From Triplophysa rosa (Eukaryota; Chordata; Actinopteri; Cypriniformes; Nemacheilidae), in the NCBI RefSeq assembly GCF_024868665.1, contig NC_079897.1, positions 6,688,637 to 6,752,636 on the forward strand: a stretch of 64,000 nucleotides of DNA, in the 5' to 3' direction. The notes under the pieces are model-generated. The model was given only the letters and a program-made list of their open reading frames with translations. It was not told the origin of the DNA and did not search any database. This document shows positions 54,325 to 64,000 of the stretch, piece by piece. The first letter of the stretch is position 1. Every line of letters starts with the position of its first letter. The translations under genes were made by a program, and so were the position numbers.

Positions 54325-56432
54325 TTATTCATCAAAAATGTGTCTTTTAAAAACTCTAAAACTAAAATCAAAATGTTTTCACTTTCCTGTATATTATATA
54401 TATATAACACTATATTTTCATTGCATGCTTTATGGAGTGCAATCTGTCATGGGTTAGGAAACTTTATGTTTGACGATAAAGCAAAATCTAAAGAGAAAGC
54501 TTTGTAAGACTCATTTTATATTTGGCATCTTATTTATTGTAAATACAACAAAAATGCTATTACAATTGTCAAAACAACTTGACTAGAAATGACATTTGGC
54601 CAATAGTGTCCTTGTTTTTTTTGACGCTTTGGTTATTTGTCTAGCTGTCAATTGGCTGGCTGTCTAAATAAAGATAATTTTACACATTACATTATTCTGA
54701 CAGATAAACGTCCATCAACTACGGTAAAGGCGCATTGCGGTATCGGGCAAAGCAATGAAAAGACATTACAAAAATGGCAATTTATGTTTGAGGTGATATA
54801 TTCATATGGAAACGAAACAAAGCAAACAGTGATCTGTTTAGCAGTTGTCAGTCTGTCATGCACACAGCTTAAGACAATGTTTCCATTTATGCTTTTGTGA
54901 TGGTGTACACAGCCAAAATGCTCTCCACCTCACAATATGATAAATATATTAATACATATGTGACGATTCAGTACTTATATATTCTCAATTGTACAGCTAT
55001 ATTCTCAATTATACAGCTCAATTGCTCTCACGCCTTACAGAAGCTTTTTAGAAAGGTCTCTGATCACAGCTGTTGTGCAAATATACATTGTCACATTTTT
55101 GGAGATGTGCACCTTTTTAATATAAATGAGCATTCATGCATCTTTGCGGAAAAGATATACAGCATGAAACTTGAAAAGGACCAACAACAGTGAGTGTGAC
55201 TCTGGAATCCTCCACTGGCATTTCTTCACAATGTCACTTCCTCACAAAAGGTAAACACATTCTCAGATTTTCTCAGATTTAATCATCAACAGAGCCTGTG
55301 GCAATCAGGTGTGTGTTTATTTGTGTGTATGTGTGTGTCCTCCTCCAGATCTGATAACCTCTGAGAACCTCCATTAACCAGAAAGAGGAGAATGTGTTAT
55401 CAGCACATACTCACAACACTCTTTTCTCTTTCCTCATTTAAACACACAATCCAGAGTTCTTCAGCCTGATGATGGCAACAGCTCTTCAACATGCAAAAAC
55501 CATCTACCTGATTCATGGAACGTTTCACCATGCTCCATTGAAATGACAACAATCCTGGGATTTCTCTAAAGCAGCCACTGATGTGGCTTTTTCTACAGTA
55601 AGTGTACATTTAAGACGCAATCCTGTTTAATAGTTCATTTTCATTCATACAGTAACAGACAGGTGGAGCAAAAAGAGCCCCCCCTTAAGGAACAGTTTCC
55701 CATAAAACCGAGATGAGAGCGCAGTGCGATAAGTGACATTTAGAAAAATGATCAATACTTAGAGAAGCAGTTGTATTACAATGCACTTTATAGAACCAAG
55801 ATTTATTTTGGCCCCAGGCAAAGGTAAGATTAAGAGAGCAGAGGGCTTTTGAGACAGCTCGGCGTGTGAAACAGCAGCCCATAATTGTCAAAGTGTAATG
55901 CAGCGCCAAGCATTAAAGACATCTGTTTCGCTCTGTTATAGAGTGGATATTAATTTAGCGTTTGGTTACTGTTTCATGTTGATGAGTGAGAGAAAGAAAG
56001 AATGAGAAAAAGACAAAAGGCAGGGGATCCCCGGGGCTTTCCAATCACAAAAATGGTGATGTTTTTTTAGCACCAACAATGTAGCTGTGGGAGGGCATTA
56101 CAATAAAATTGCTGCTTTTGAACATTTTGTAATAGTCTTCCACAGAGAGACAGTTCAACTCAATAGTCAGAGCACAGCCAGAAAGAACAGTAAAATGTTT
56201 AATGAACAAGAAACAATATTTCATATGCAAATCACATAGGATAGATACAATTGAATACATTCAAAGAAGTTGAATGTACATTTTTTTTACTGAAAAATGA
56301 GACAAAGATGATTGATGGATAAATATAGACCAAAACAGCCAGACTGTGAAAGTAATGTTTTTCACTATGTCAGCTCATGTCCAATGTTTGTCCACGGACA
56401 CCACACCAAATCTGGATACCATGCAACAGTTG
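54325..56432. other. No gene recognised (2.1 kb)
   Basis: AT-rich. Frames such as 54637-54900 and 54897-55193 have no recognisable domains. 55830-55990 is balanced and repeat-free, a weak candidate for a conserved element. Confidence 0.3.
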
Positions 56433-56717
56433 GATTTAGATTTAGATTTTAGATTCAACTTTATTGTCATTGCACATGTACAAGTACAAGGCAACGAAAT
56501 GTGACCTCTGCATTTAACCCATCCAGAGAGTAGTGAACACACGCACAACATACGTTCACCAGCAGTGGGCAGCTATCACTGCAGCGCCCGGGGAGCAAGT
56601 AGGGGTAAGGTGCCTTGCTCAAGGGCACCTCCGTTGTTACCCGCCGGCCCTGGGAATCGAACCGGCAACCTTCTGGTCACTAGTCCGACTCTCTTACCAT
56701 TAGGCCACAACTGCGCC
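56433..56717 (-). mobile_element. tRNA-derived SINE, full length, uninterrupted
   Basis: On the minus strand: head gcgcagttgtggcctaatgg (from 56717), box B ggttcgattcc (56651-56661), body with ccctacttgctccccgggcg, and a tail of aatct units ending at 56433. It is the empty-site reference for the MITE inserted in the SINE at 2513-2949. Confidence 0.85.
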
Positions 56718-57380
56718 ATTAGTCAGCACTGCCCACAGCACCATGCAGCTCTGTCACTCCAGATGGTCCAAACCTGTGTTCATTAACACAAACCTGTCTC
56801 CAAATAGAAAAGATAAACACCACATATTTCATGCAAAACCAGAATCCAAAACACAGAGCTGCTTATTTAAATAACTTTAAATTATCTATTACATTTTTAT
56901 TGCCACAAAATCTAATTTACATGAAGAGGGAAATTACACTTACTCCCCAAAGTGTCAACTGTTTTAATTGTCTGGAGTCACTTTGACTCACTATGTGCCA
57001 CTTTCCATATCAGTCTGGAATAATGCGTGTCCACGAGAGCATGCAACGCATGTGTGTCATGCAGACGCAGGAAGTGGCATTCAATGTCAGGACCACAGAC
57101 AGGCATCATGCAATCCAATTGACAATTTGTTTATGAGCCACATAAATTTGAACATTTGGTAACCTGGCCAGGAAATGAAGCAGGGGAACAATTCATCTGT
57201 TTGCATCATGTGGATAAAAATCAGCTGCATGCCAAGTATATTCCATGTTTCATCTTGTAGATCTGATTTACATCTGATTCTAAGCTTCACTTTGTTGGCT
57301 CTGCACAATCTTCAATTTAACTGGTCATTTGGCTTAGATGATATCCAAACATCGACCAACCTTCTGGTCTGCCACCTAAG
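56718..57380. other. No gene recognised
   Basis: AT-rich, short frames only. Confidence 0.45.
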
Positions 57381-57411
57381 TCAGAATCAGAATCAGAATC
57401 AGAATCAGAAT
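57381..57411. repeat. (TCAGAA)5 microsatellite
   Basis: Five tandem tcagaa units, the same unit as the tail of the Rex1-like LINE (11056-11083), but with no LINE 3' UTR beside it. Confidence 0.9.
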
Positions 57412-59219
57412 CCTGTTACTAATAGTAACACTACATCAACATCATTGCAGACTTAGGCCACAAGGGCAAATCTTACTGTCCACTGATCTTCCTCTACAAT
57501 CTAATTGATCAAATTCTTTTAAACTTTGGCTTTAATAAACCATTTGAAGATTTGTGCAAGCTCAACCTGGTTATCTTACCCAACTGCCCCAGTCTGTTCT
57601 GCTCCATGCCCACCCAAATGCAGTCTTCTCAGATGCTTCTGGATTAGAAAATGATTGCAGTTTTTAGATTACAGTCTTCAGGGAAAGTTCATCTAATCTC
57701 TAAATTAAATTGTGGTTATTTTGAAGGGACCCACAACTGCTTTTAAGAGGAGGTGTAATGTGAACTGCATCACTGCGGTTGCCTCTCCCAAACTTTTTAA
57801 AGGTGTGTTTTGTTTTAAACAGAAAAGCGTGTATATTCAGCAGCAAAAGGCGTTAATGGCAACATCCAAATGTATATGATAATTTTAGGTGATAGAATAT
57901 TTTAAGATTATATGAAATGCGTACTGTAAATGATTCTGTTACTTCTCCTAGAAATCAACATCTTGATTAATTCCAGGTGAGCCTCACATTTGTACTGTAA
58001 CTACCCCCCACCACCTTAATACCTGCTTTAGTGAAGAGTGTTCTTATGTTATTGCAATCACTCTTTTGTCCCAACGCATTCATATTCAGATGTAAGGAAA
58101 CTATGTCCTGTTTACTTATGCCAAGGGCTTCCCCAGAAATAAAAATTTCCCTTGGGCTATTTTCTTGGTAGGATTCAAACTGGCAGTAAGAACTGTAAAA
58201 TGACATAAGCTGGCAGACAGTGCGTGCGACATAAAAACTACACATTTAGCTTTTTAGAAATGATCAAAGCTGTGTTGTTTTGTTGTCGTTGTCTTTCATG
58301 GAAAGTGAGATGTAAAGTAGATGTAAAAGTTGTGAAAAAAAGAGTGTTTAATAGGCTGAGAAAGACAAAAGCGACTAATGTGAACAGTATTTATCAGTTT
58401 CTGTATGTTTATGTCACTTTAAATACTGTTCTGTGTCGTTTAGCCGATCAATGCGCTTTACACTTATGTCACTGAACAGTTCCTGTTGTGCTGGGTTAGA
58501 GCCTATATGGAGGAACTAATTTAATTCCTACAAAAGGGAATTCTGCCAAATAGTTGATATGTTGATATATGATAATAAACAATATTACAACATTAAACAC
58601 CATTTTGTTATGTCTAATGCTTTTGTCTACACTATACTGTAGTACTGAGATTTTACATAGAAACTAAACGTGTTTCAGTCTGGATGGTGAGCAGGGTGGT
58701 GTTCAGCTCGAACTAGAATCTGCAGTGAGGTAAGCTTTGAATACTGAGATCTGGAGTCCATTAATGAGGTATAGTGAGCCAGTGGGCTGTTGGTCTAAGA
58801 GCAGGCAGGGAGCACAGAGGCTGCAGTGAAGCATGCCAGATAGACGAAAGAAAACATGCGAGAGTGTGAGATTGTGTATGACATTAGAGTTTGGCATACT
58901 TGCCTGTATAGCTTGGCCTGACCTCCTGGTCGGGGAGTGGTGCTAATTCTTATCCTGGGTTCGGTTGTAAGGTTCACCGAATCTCAGATTCTGGACTTCA
59001 TACTGTGAAACTGATCAGAATCTTACCACATGAACTTGAGGTTGATGAGAAGCATAAAGGAAAAATTGATCTCTACTGTATGTTACAGCGATCTTTATGT
59101 GCGTGTTTGTGAACACTTAAACCATTTAGCACAACAGATCTGATTTTGATTTTAGTGTTATATAATGTATATGTATGCAGATTTTTAGTTCAATCTTACA
59201 CCAAAATCTACTCATATCT
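57412..59219. other. No gene recognised (1.8 kb)
   Basis: AT-rich with a more balanced stretch at 58680-58990. Nothing identifiable. Confidence 0.4.
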
Positions 59220-59370
59220 GTCTAATAGGTGTATGTTTGTTTTTGTGTAAGGAAAATCTCGCAGCTACTGTATGTCTGTATGATTGCATTGTGCTTTTCT
59301 CTTAAGCTACTTTGAAACAATTGTCATTGTTAAAAGCCTATATAAAAATTACATGCATATAACATACAAA
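59220..59370 (+). mobile_element. L2-like LINE 3' tail fragment
   Basis: aagctactttgaaacaattg (59305) and aaagcctatataaa (59333) are typical of the 3' end of fish L2-like LINEs. Truncated, no coding part. Confidence 0.4.
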
Positions 59371-59375
59371 GATAC

Positions 59376-59893
59376 TGTCAAGATTTGGGGTGAGAGACGC
59401 GGAGATACGAGAACAGAGGACCCAAGTGCAGACAGGAGGTAAGGGGTTAACAAGACTTTAATAATAATAAAACATGGACAAAACAAAAACCCACGATGGG
59501 GTAAAATAACCAAGATATAAACAGGAACACAGACTAACTAAACTAGACAGGACTAAAAAATAACATTTACCATATAACTAAAAAAGACTAGACTACACTG
59601 ACAAGACATGAACTCACCCCAAGCAACACGACACAGCACAATGAACCGACACAAGACAGAGAACACAGGGGCATTAAATAAAGGGACAAATCAAAGGGGA
59701 ACAGGTGTGGGGCATGAACTAATAAACAACCAGTAAAGAGAGCTACAAAAGGGCGTGAACACAGCCAAGGACTGGAGAGAGTATTGAAGGCCGACAGGGT
59801 CAAAATGACTCTCTCCACACATAACAAGGGATCCTGCTGTGATTCTGCCACAAGATCAAGAAAGACATGACAAGATGAGGCAGAATCAGGACA
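59376..59893 (-). mobile_element. Gypsy solo LTR with GATAC duplication
   Basis: 518 bp, opening tgtcaagatt and ending caggaca, flanked by gatac on both sides (59371-59375, 59894-59898). Its minus strand resembles the 32224-32736 LTR (gacccaagtgcagacag, gtaaggggttaac). The target gatac overlaps the first bases (tac) of the adjacent MITE. Confidence 0.85.
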
Positions 59894-59895
59894 GA

Positions 59896-61124
59896 TACAC
59901 TGAAAAAAAAGATTTTTGATGCTTGTCCACTTTACTAACTCAGTCAAGTTAAATCAACACAACTTTTGGAAAATTTGGTCAGAACATTATTTTTTATGTT
60001 TAGTCATATAACTATGTTGTCCCAATCTATGTTGGGACAACATAAAGGAGTTCTGTTGTTTTAACAGAATTTTTTTACAATTGGGCAGAGGATTTATATT
60101 TCCCAGCACGCTTTGAGTATGACTGCATTTTGAGAGTTATTTTGTCATTTTATGCATTTTTCAGTAGAAATAAACACTTTTTAGTGTTTAATGTTAATTT
60201 ATCTTTAAGATTTTGAGGAGTTTGTTATATTTTTGAGTTTTGCAGTTACCATTGTTCAGAACTTTGTCTTTGGTTATAGGTAGAGGTCGGTTACATTTAC
60301 AAATGAGAATTTCTGTGCGCTCTCTTAACTCAATATGTGACCCTGGACAACAAAACCAGTCTTATGGGTCAATTTTTTGAAATTGAGATTTTTACATATT
60401 CTGAAAGCTGAATAAATAAACTTTCTATAGATATATGAGTTGTTAGAATAGGACAATATCTGGCTGAGATACAACCGTTTAAAACTCTGGAATCTGAGAG
60501 TGCAAAAAAATCAAAATATTGAGAAAATTGTCTTTGAAGTTGTTAATCAGGGCCACTGTGGCAGACCATCCACTCACAAAAATAAAGTTTTTATATATTT
60601 AAGGTAGGGAATTTACAAAATATCTTCATGGAACATGATCTTTACTTAATATCCTAATGATTTTTGGCATAAAAGAAAAATCGATAATTTTGACCCACAC
60701 AATGTACTTTTGTCTTTTACTAAAAATGTTCCCGTGCTACTTAAGACTGGTTTTGTGATCCAGGGTCACATATCTTCTTATTGAAGACAAATGAAAGTTT
60801 GGTCTGATTAATGTTAAAAATGTATCAAATAAAAAAAATGTTCTTGAATGCCTTCATTGAATAAACTAATTGATTAAATCAGGCATTTATATTGGTTTAA
60901 TGTAAAATATGCATTTTAGCATAATTGAACTTAATCAAGTTAATGATTTAAAAGAAAAACAAGACTCTTAATCTGATTCAACTAAACAACATTGCATTAA
61001 CTTTATGTAAATATCTTAAGTTTACTGAAATAGATAATGTTACTTAAATTCAACGTAATCCAGTTACAGTATGTGGAACCTGTTGACATAAGAAAGTTGA
61101 ACATATAATTTTTTTGGAGTGTAT
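59896..61124. mobile_element. MITE with TACACTGAAAAAAA-type ends, containing another MITE
   Basis: Left end tacactgaaaaaaaagatt (59896) and inverted right end tacactccaaaaaaatta (61124). The subterminal parts on both sides are rich in ttaagttg/caagttaa motifs. The middle is interrupted by a 435-bp element at 60336-60770. No coding capacity. Confidence 0.6.
60336..60770. mobile_element. 435-bp MITE with TGTGACCCTGG ends
   Basis: TGTGACCCTGGAcaacaaaa at the left and, inverted, TGTGACCCTGGAtcacaaaa at the right, continuing into accagtctta on both sides. TA flanks both ends, which would fit a Tc1/mariner-type duplication. It is a very common fish repeat type. Non-coding. Confidence 0.8.
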
Positions 61125-61440
61125 ATTATAGAATTGTTTAAAAAATATCTTACTCTAGATTTGTCCAACAGAATCACTCAAGCTGAAGATGCTCTTATGG
61201 ATTGGCCCAGTTTGAATAACAAGGTAACTGTTAACAGATCCCTGCACGTAATAGCTTAAGGTAGAGATGATGTGCACTCAGCTGTTCATTATTACTAAAT
61301 AAAGCCCTGCAGGGTAATTAGGACGCTGATTTGAACTATTATACAATATGATGCATTATTACACGGCTGCTTACACCATACGTAAATGTGGATTGCATAT
61401 TCTGAGTTGCAATTATGTTATGGTTGGATGTGTATTATAC
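61125..61440. other. No gene recognised
   Basis: AT-rich spacer between the MITE and the L2-like LINE. Confidence 0.5.
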
Positions 61441-61566
61441 TCAACTCAACTTTATTTATATAGCGCTTTATACAATTTTCATTGATACAAATCAGCTGTA
61501 CATGAGACATATTGACTATAAGCAAAACAATTAAAGTTGTACCTGTAAAAACGAGACACACGATAG

Positions 61567-61717
61567 ACACGCACGCACGCACACACGCACACACGCACGC
61601 ACGCACACACACACGCACACACGCGCACACGCGCACACGCACACGCGCACATGCGCACACACACACACGCACGCACGCACACAGACAGACACGCACGCAC
61701 ACAGACACGCACGCACA
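61567..61717. repeat. ~150-bp (AC)n/(ACGC)n alternating purine-pyrimidine tract
   Basis: Interleaved cacacg and cgcacg units with only a few interruptions. Long open frames that cross it on both strands are repeat artefacts. Confidence 0.95.
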
Positions 61718-62296
61718 GTGAGAGCACACATTTAAGATAAAGGAGAGAGAAGCACAGGTCAAATATAACAGACTATAAATTCCTATATGCAATATTAATT
61801 AAGTAAAACTTTAAAATTCTAATTCTAAAGCAGCCCCCCGGCCAGGCAAATAGTGCAAGAAAACAGTATGCAAACGGTGGTGAGAAACCCAAAACGCTAA
61901 TCGAGAAAAAAAAACCAGGAGAACCCAGGCCCAACCAGGGGATTGCAGTTCCCCTCTGGCAAAAACTGCTGCCTCTGCACAAGCTTGACAGAGCTTGTAC
62001 AACAAGGCTAAATGAAAATAAATAAACTTACTAATAAGGTAAATTATAGTTTTAAGATTATCATTAATAATCTAATAGCATTTGAAATTTTGTGGTGAAG
62101 ACGTGTCAAGTGACCGCATCCTTCTTTATCCAGCTCTATCATCTCAGCTCTTGTCAGGTCGCCGCTTTCCATTCTCTGCTCTACCATCAGGTCAGGCCAT
62201 GAACTGCATCCTGCTCACTGTGGTAACCTTGGAACAATGAGACAAGACTGGCTGAGAGTAGAGTACTGTTCTTTACTCTTTGATGCAACAAGTACA

Positions 62297-63470
62297 TCAG
62301 TTGTGTTTTAGGTTCCGGTTGATATAACTAATGCAGCCTAAACCCTCAGAGGATTTATAATATGGAAGTGTAGTGTATGCAAGATTAAAAAAATGCGTCT
62401 TTAGTCTAGATTTAAACTGACAGAGTGTGTCTGCCTCCCGGACAGTGCAGGGAAGACTATTCCAAAGTTTAGGCGCTAGATAGGAAAAGGATCTACCACC
62501 TGCACTTGATTTTGAAATTCTAGGTATTACCAACTGACAGGACGCCTGAGAGCGTAATGCACGTGAAGGACTGTAATACAAGAGTTCACTCAAGTACTGA
62601 GGAGCTAAACCATGTAGGGCTTTATAGGTAATAAGCAAGATTTTAAAGTTAACGCGATGCTTTATAGGTAACCAGTGCAAGGTTGACAGAACCGGGCTAA
62701 TATGTTCACACTTTTTTGTACGTGTAAGAACTCGAGCTGCCGCGTTTTGGATCAGTTGGAGTTTTTGTAATAAGCCTGCAGGAGAACCACCTAACAGTGT
62801 ATTACAGTAATCTAGTCTTGATGTCATGAATGCATGAATTAACTTCATCTGATATTGACAGCATATGACGTAGTTTAGATATATTCTTAAAATGGAAAAA
62901 CGCAATTTTACAGGTGTTGACGACGTGGCTCTCAAATGACAGATTACTATCTAATAGAACGCCAAGATTCTTTGCTGACAACGAGGGTTTTATGGAACAT
63001 CCGTCAATAGTTAAGCAGTATTCTTGTTTGTTACATATAGCAGTTTTCGGTCCAATAAGTAGCACTTCTGTTTTGTCCGAGTTCAGTAATAAAAAGTTGT
63101 TACTCATCCAGTTTTTTATATCGACTATGCATTCCATTATTCGATGGAACTGCTGTGTTTCATGAGGCTTCGAGGAAATATAAAGTTGAGTATCATCAGC
63201 GTATTATCATCTGTTGCTTTATTATATCTCCTAGAGGTAGCATGTATAATGCGAAGAGCAGAGGCCCTAAGACTGAGCCCTGTGGTACACCGTACTGAAC
63301 TTGGATTTGGGTGACACCTCATTGTTTATTGTTACAAATTACAAAACAATTGTTACAAATTGAAAATGGTCAGATAAATAAGATTTAAACCATTTCAAAG
63401 CTATTCCTTTGATGCCGACGTAATTTTCGAGTCTATGTAGGAGTGTGCTTTGGTTAATGGTGTCGAATGT
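62297..63470 (-). pseudogene. L2-like reverse transcriptase, C-terminal part, frame-broken
   Basis: From 5' to 3' on the minus strand: TFDTINQSTLLHRLENYVGI with WFKSYLSDHFQFV (63480-63360), [19 protein letters not shown] (63290-63235), [17 protein letters not shown] (the catalytic A-D-D, near 63205), then IKNWMSNNFLLLNSDKTEVL (63110-63050) and NLGVLLDSNLSFESHV. The frame 62935-62297 adds MTSRLDYCNTLLGG, LHWLPIKHRVNFKILLITYK and APKLWNSLPC. The Tyr before ADD is out of frame because of a small deletion, and an insertion lies near 63330. The motifs identify the L2 group of LINEs. Inactive. Confidence 0.8.
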
Positions 63471-64000
63471 AGTGGTGGGCGATACTGTAAAATTTGGTAT
63501 CGATCCGATACCAATACTTTTTACTTTTAGAAGCAATCACTTGAATTTACATTTACTTCCTGTAGATGAAATGTCATGCTAAATCTGAATACATTTTCAT
63601 GACCACTAAAATATTTTGTGATTTGTGCTCTTAATGTGCCTGTAGGCTAATTAATCATGTAAATGTTAAAACACGGGACATAATTTAAACCAAATAAATA
63701 AATATATTTATTTATTACTGTAATAGAATTTGCAAACATGAACTTTGCACCAAATTATTACTGGAAAATAGTAACAATAACGGATTAACAGAACAGAAAA
63801 ACGATATATAACAAAACAATTTCTCCCTATCCCAGTACTACTTCTATAGCTTAAAAAAACTAAGTGCACAAAATTATTACTGAAGAACAAAGATTTTAAA
63901 ACTGCTTTTCCGTTTTTGTTCAGTGTTATGTTTAGACACAATAATAGAACAAATTAACATGTTTCCCTTTCATTATACTTTTTAAGTGAATTTATAAACA
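63471..64000. other. Repeat end with GGTATCG palindrome, then unrecognised AT-rich DNA
   Basis: gtggtgggcgatactgtaaa opens a repeat found widely in fish. ggtatcg-atc-cgatacc at 63496-63512 is a perfect 7-bp hairpin. From 63540 to the window end I see no supported feature. Confidence 0.4.

Larger units (their letters stand above)
61441..63470 (-). mobile_element. L2-like LINE, 5'-truncated
   Basis: The 3' end lies at 61441: ctcaactcaactttatttat, i.e. aataaagttgagttgag on the minus strand, with short tandem ctcaa units. The reverse transcriptase remnants lie at 62297-63470. The element stops near 63470, where a different repeat begins. The 3' UTR includes a long ca/gc microsatellite (61567-61717). 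Confidence 0.75.

Noticed and set aside
59588..59947. 119-codon minus-strand ORF
   Set aside because: Lies within the solo LTR.
61418..61792. Cysteine/valine-rich protein encoded across the CA repeat (both strands)
   Set aside because: The frames are created by the microsatellite. All frames are open and low in complexity.

Overview
The window reads as a teleost genome, most likely a cyprinid. The evidence is an AT-rich background packed with fish-type transposable elements: DIRS-like tyrosine-recombinase retroelements, a Rex1/Babar-like LINE, an L2-like LINE, a tRNA-derived SINE with an (aatct)n tail, Gypsy and Gmr1-like LTR elements, a PIF/Harbinger element, many hAT-type elements and several MITEs. 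I cannot name the species. I see no host protein-coding gene that I can defend. One possible splice-bounded exon (28878-28991) is the only host-gene candidate. No tRNA, rRNA or CRISPR is visible.

Layout. 1-866 is the 5' end of a DIRS-like element on the minus strand, cut by the window edge. 866-2950 is a mosaic of an AGACGT-rich repeat, an imperfect long-inverted-repeat element and a SINE interrupted by a 162-bp MITE. 5740-7547 is a Gypsy-type LTR element that keeps gag but has lost pol. 10484-16369 is a PIF/Harbinger transposase pseudogene split by an apparently full-length Rex1-like LINE with an intact 973-codon ORF (11056-14401) and by a 1.25-kb hAT-type element (14614-15858). 17950-22570 and 22671-28403 are two different DIRS-like elements lying head-to-tail about 100 bp apart. 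The first carries three further insertions.

31601-38843 is a five-level nest. A TTAA-flanked MITE was entered by a 5'-truncated LINE, that LINE by a DIRS element, the DIRS by a hAT-type element, and the hAT by a Gypsy LTR that is now solo. The steps are supported by TTAA sites at both MITE ends and by ATACAT, CTCAGTTC and TCAAA duplications. The LINE-to-DIRS step rests on adjacency. 39550-43381 is a 5'-truncated Gmr1-like element whose integrase lies upstream of reverse transcriptase, the reverse of the usual Gypsy order.

From about 43.4 to 61 kb the sequence is mostly single-copy-looking AT-rich DNA, perhaps a gene desert or large intron. It is interrupted by solo LTRs (45594-45923, 59376-59893), a 2.05-kb hAT element with an 8-bp duplication (52264-54316), a reverse SINE (56433-56717) and a MITE containing another MITE (59896-61124). 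The right end holds a degraded L2-like LINE (61441-63470) whose 3' region contains a long alternating purine-pyrimidine microsatellite.

The window is best read as a fossil stack of transposon insertions. Several empty-site or target-duplication comparisons can be made inside the window itself, which makes the order of events unusually well resolved. I did not find a convincing new host biological system.
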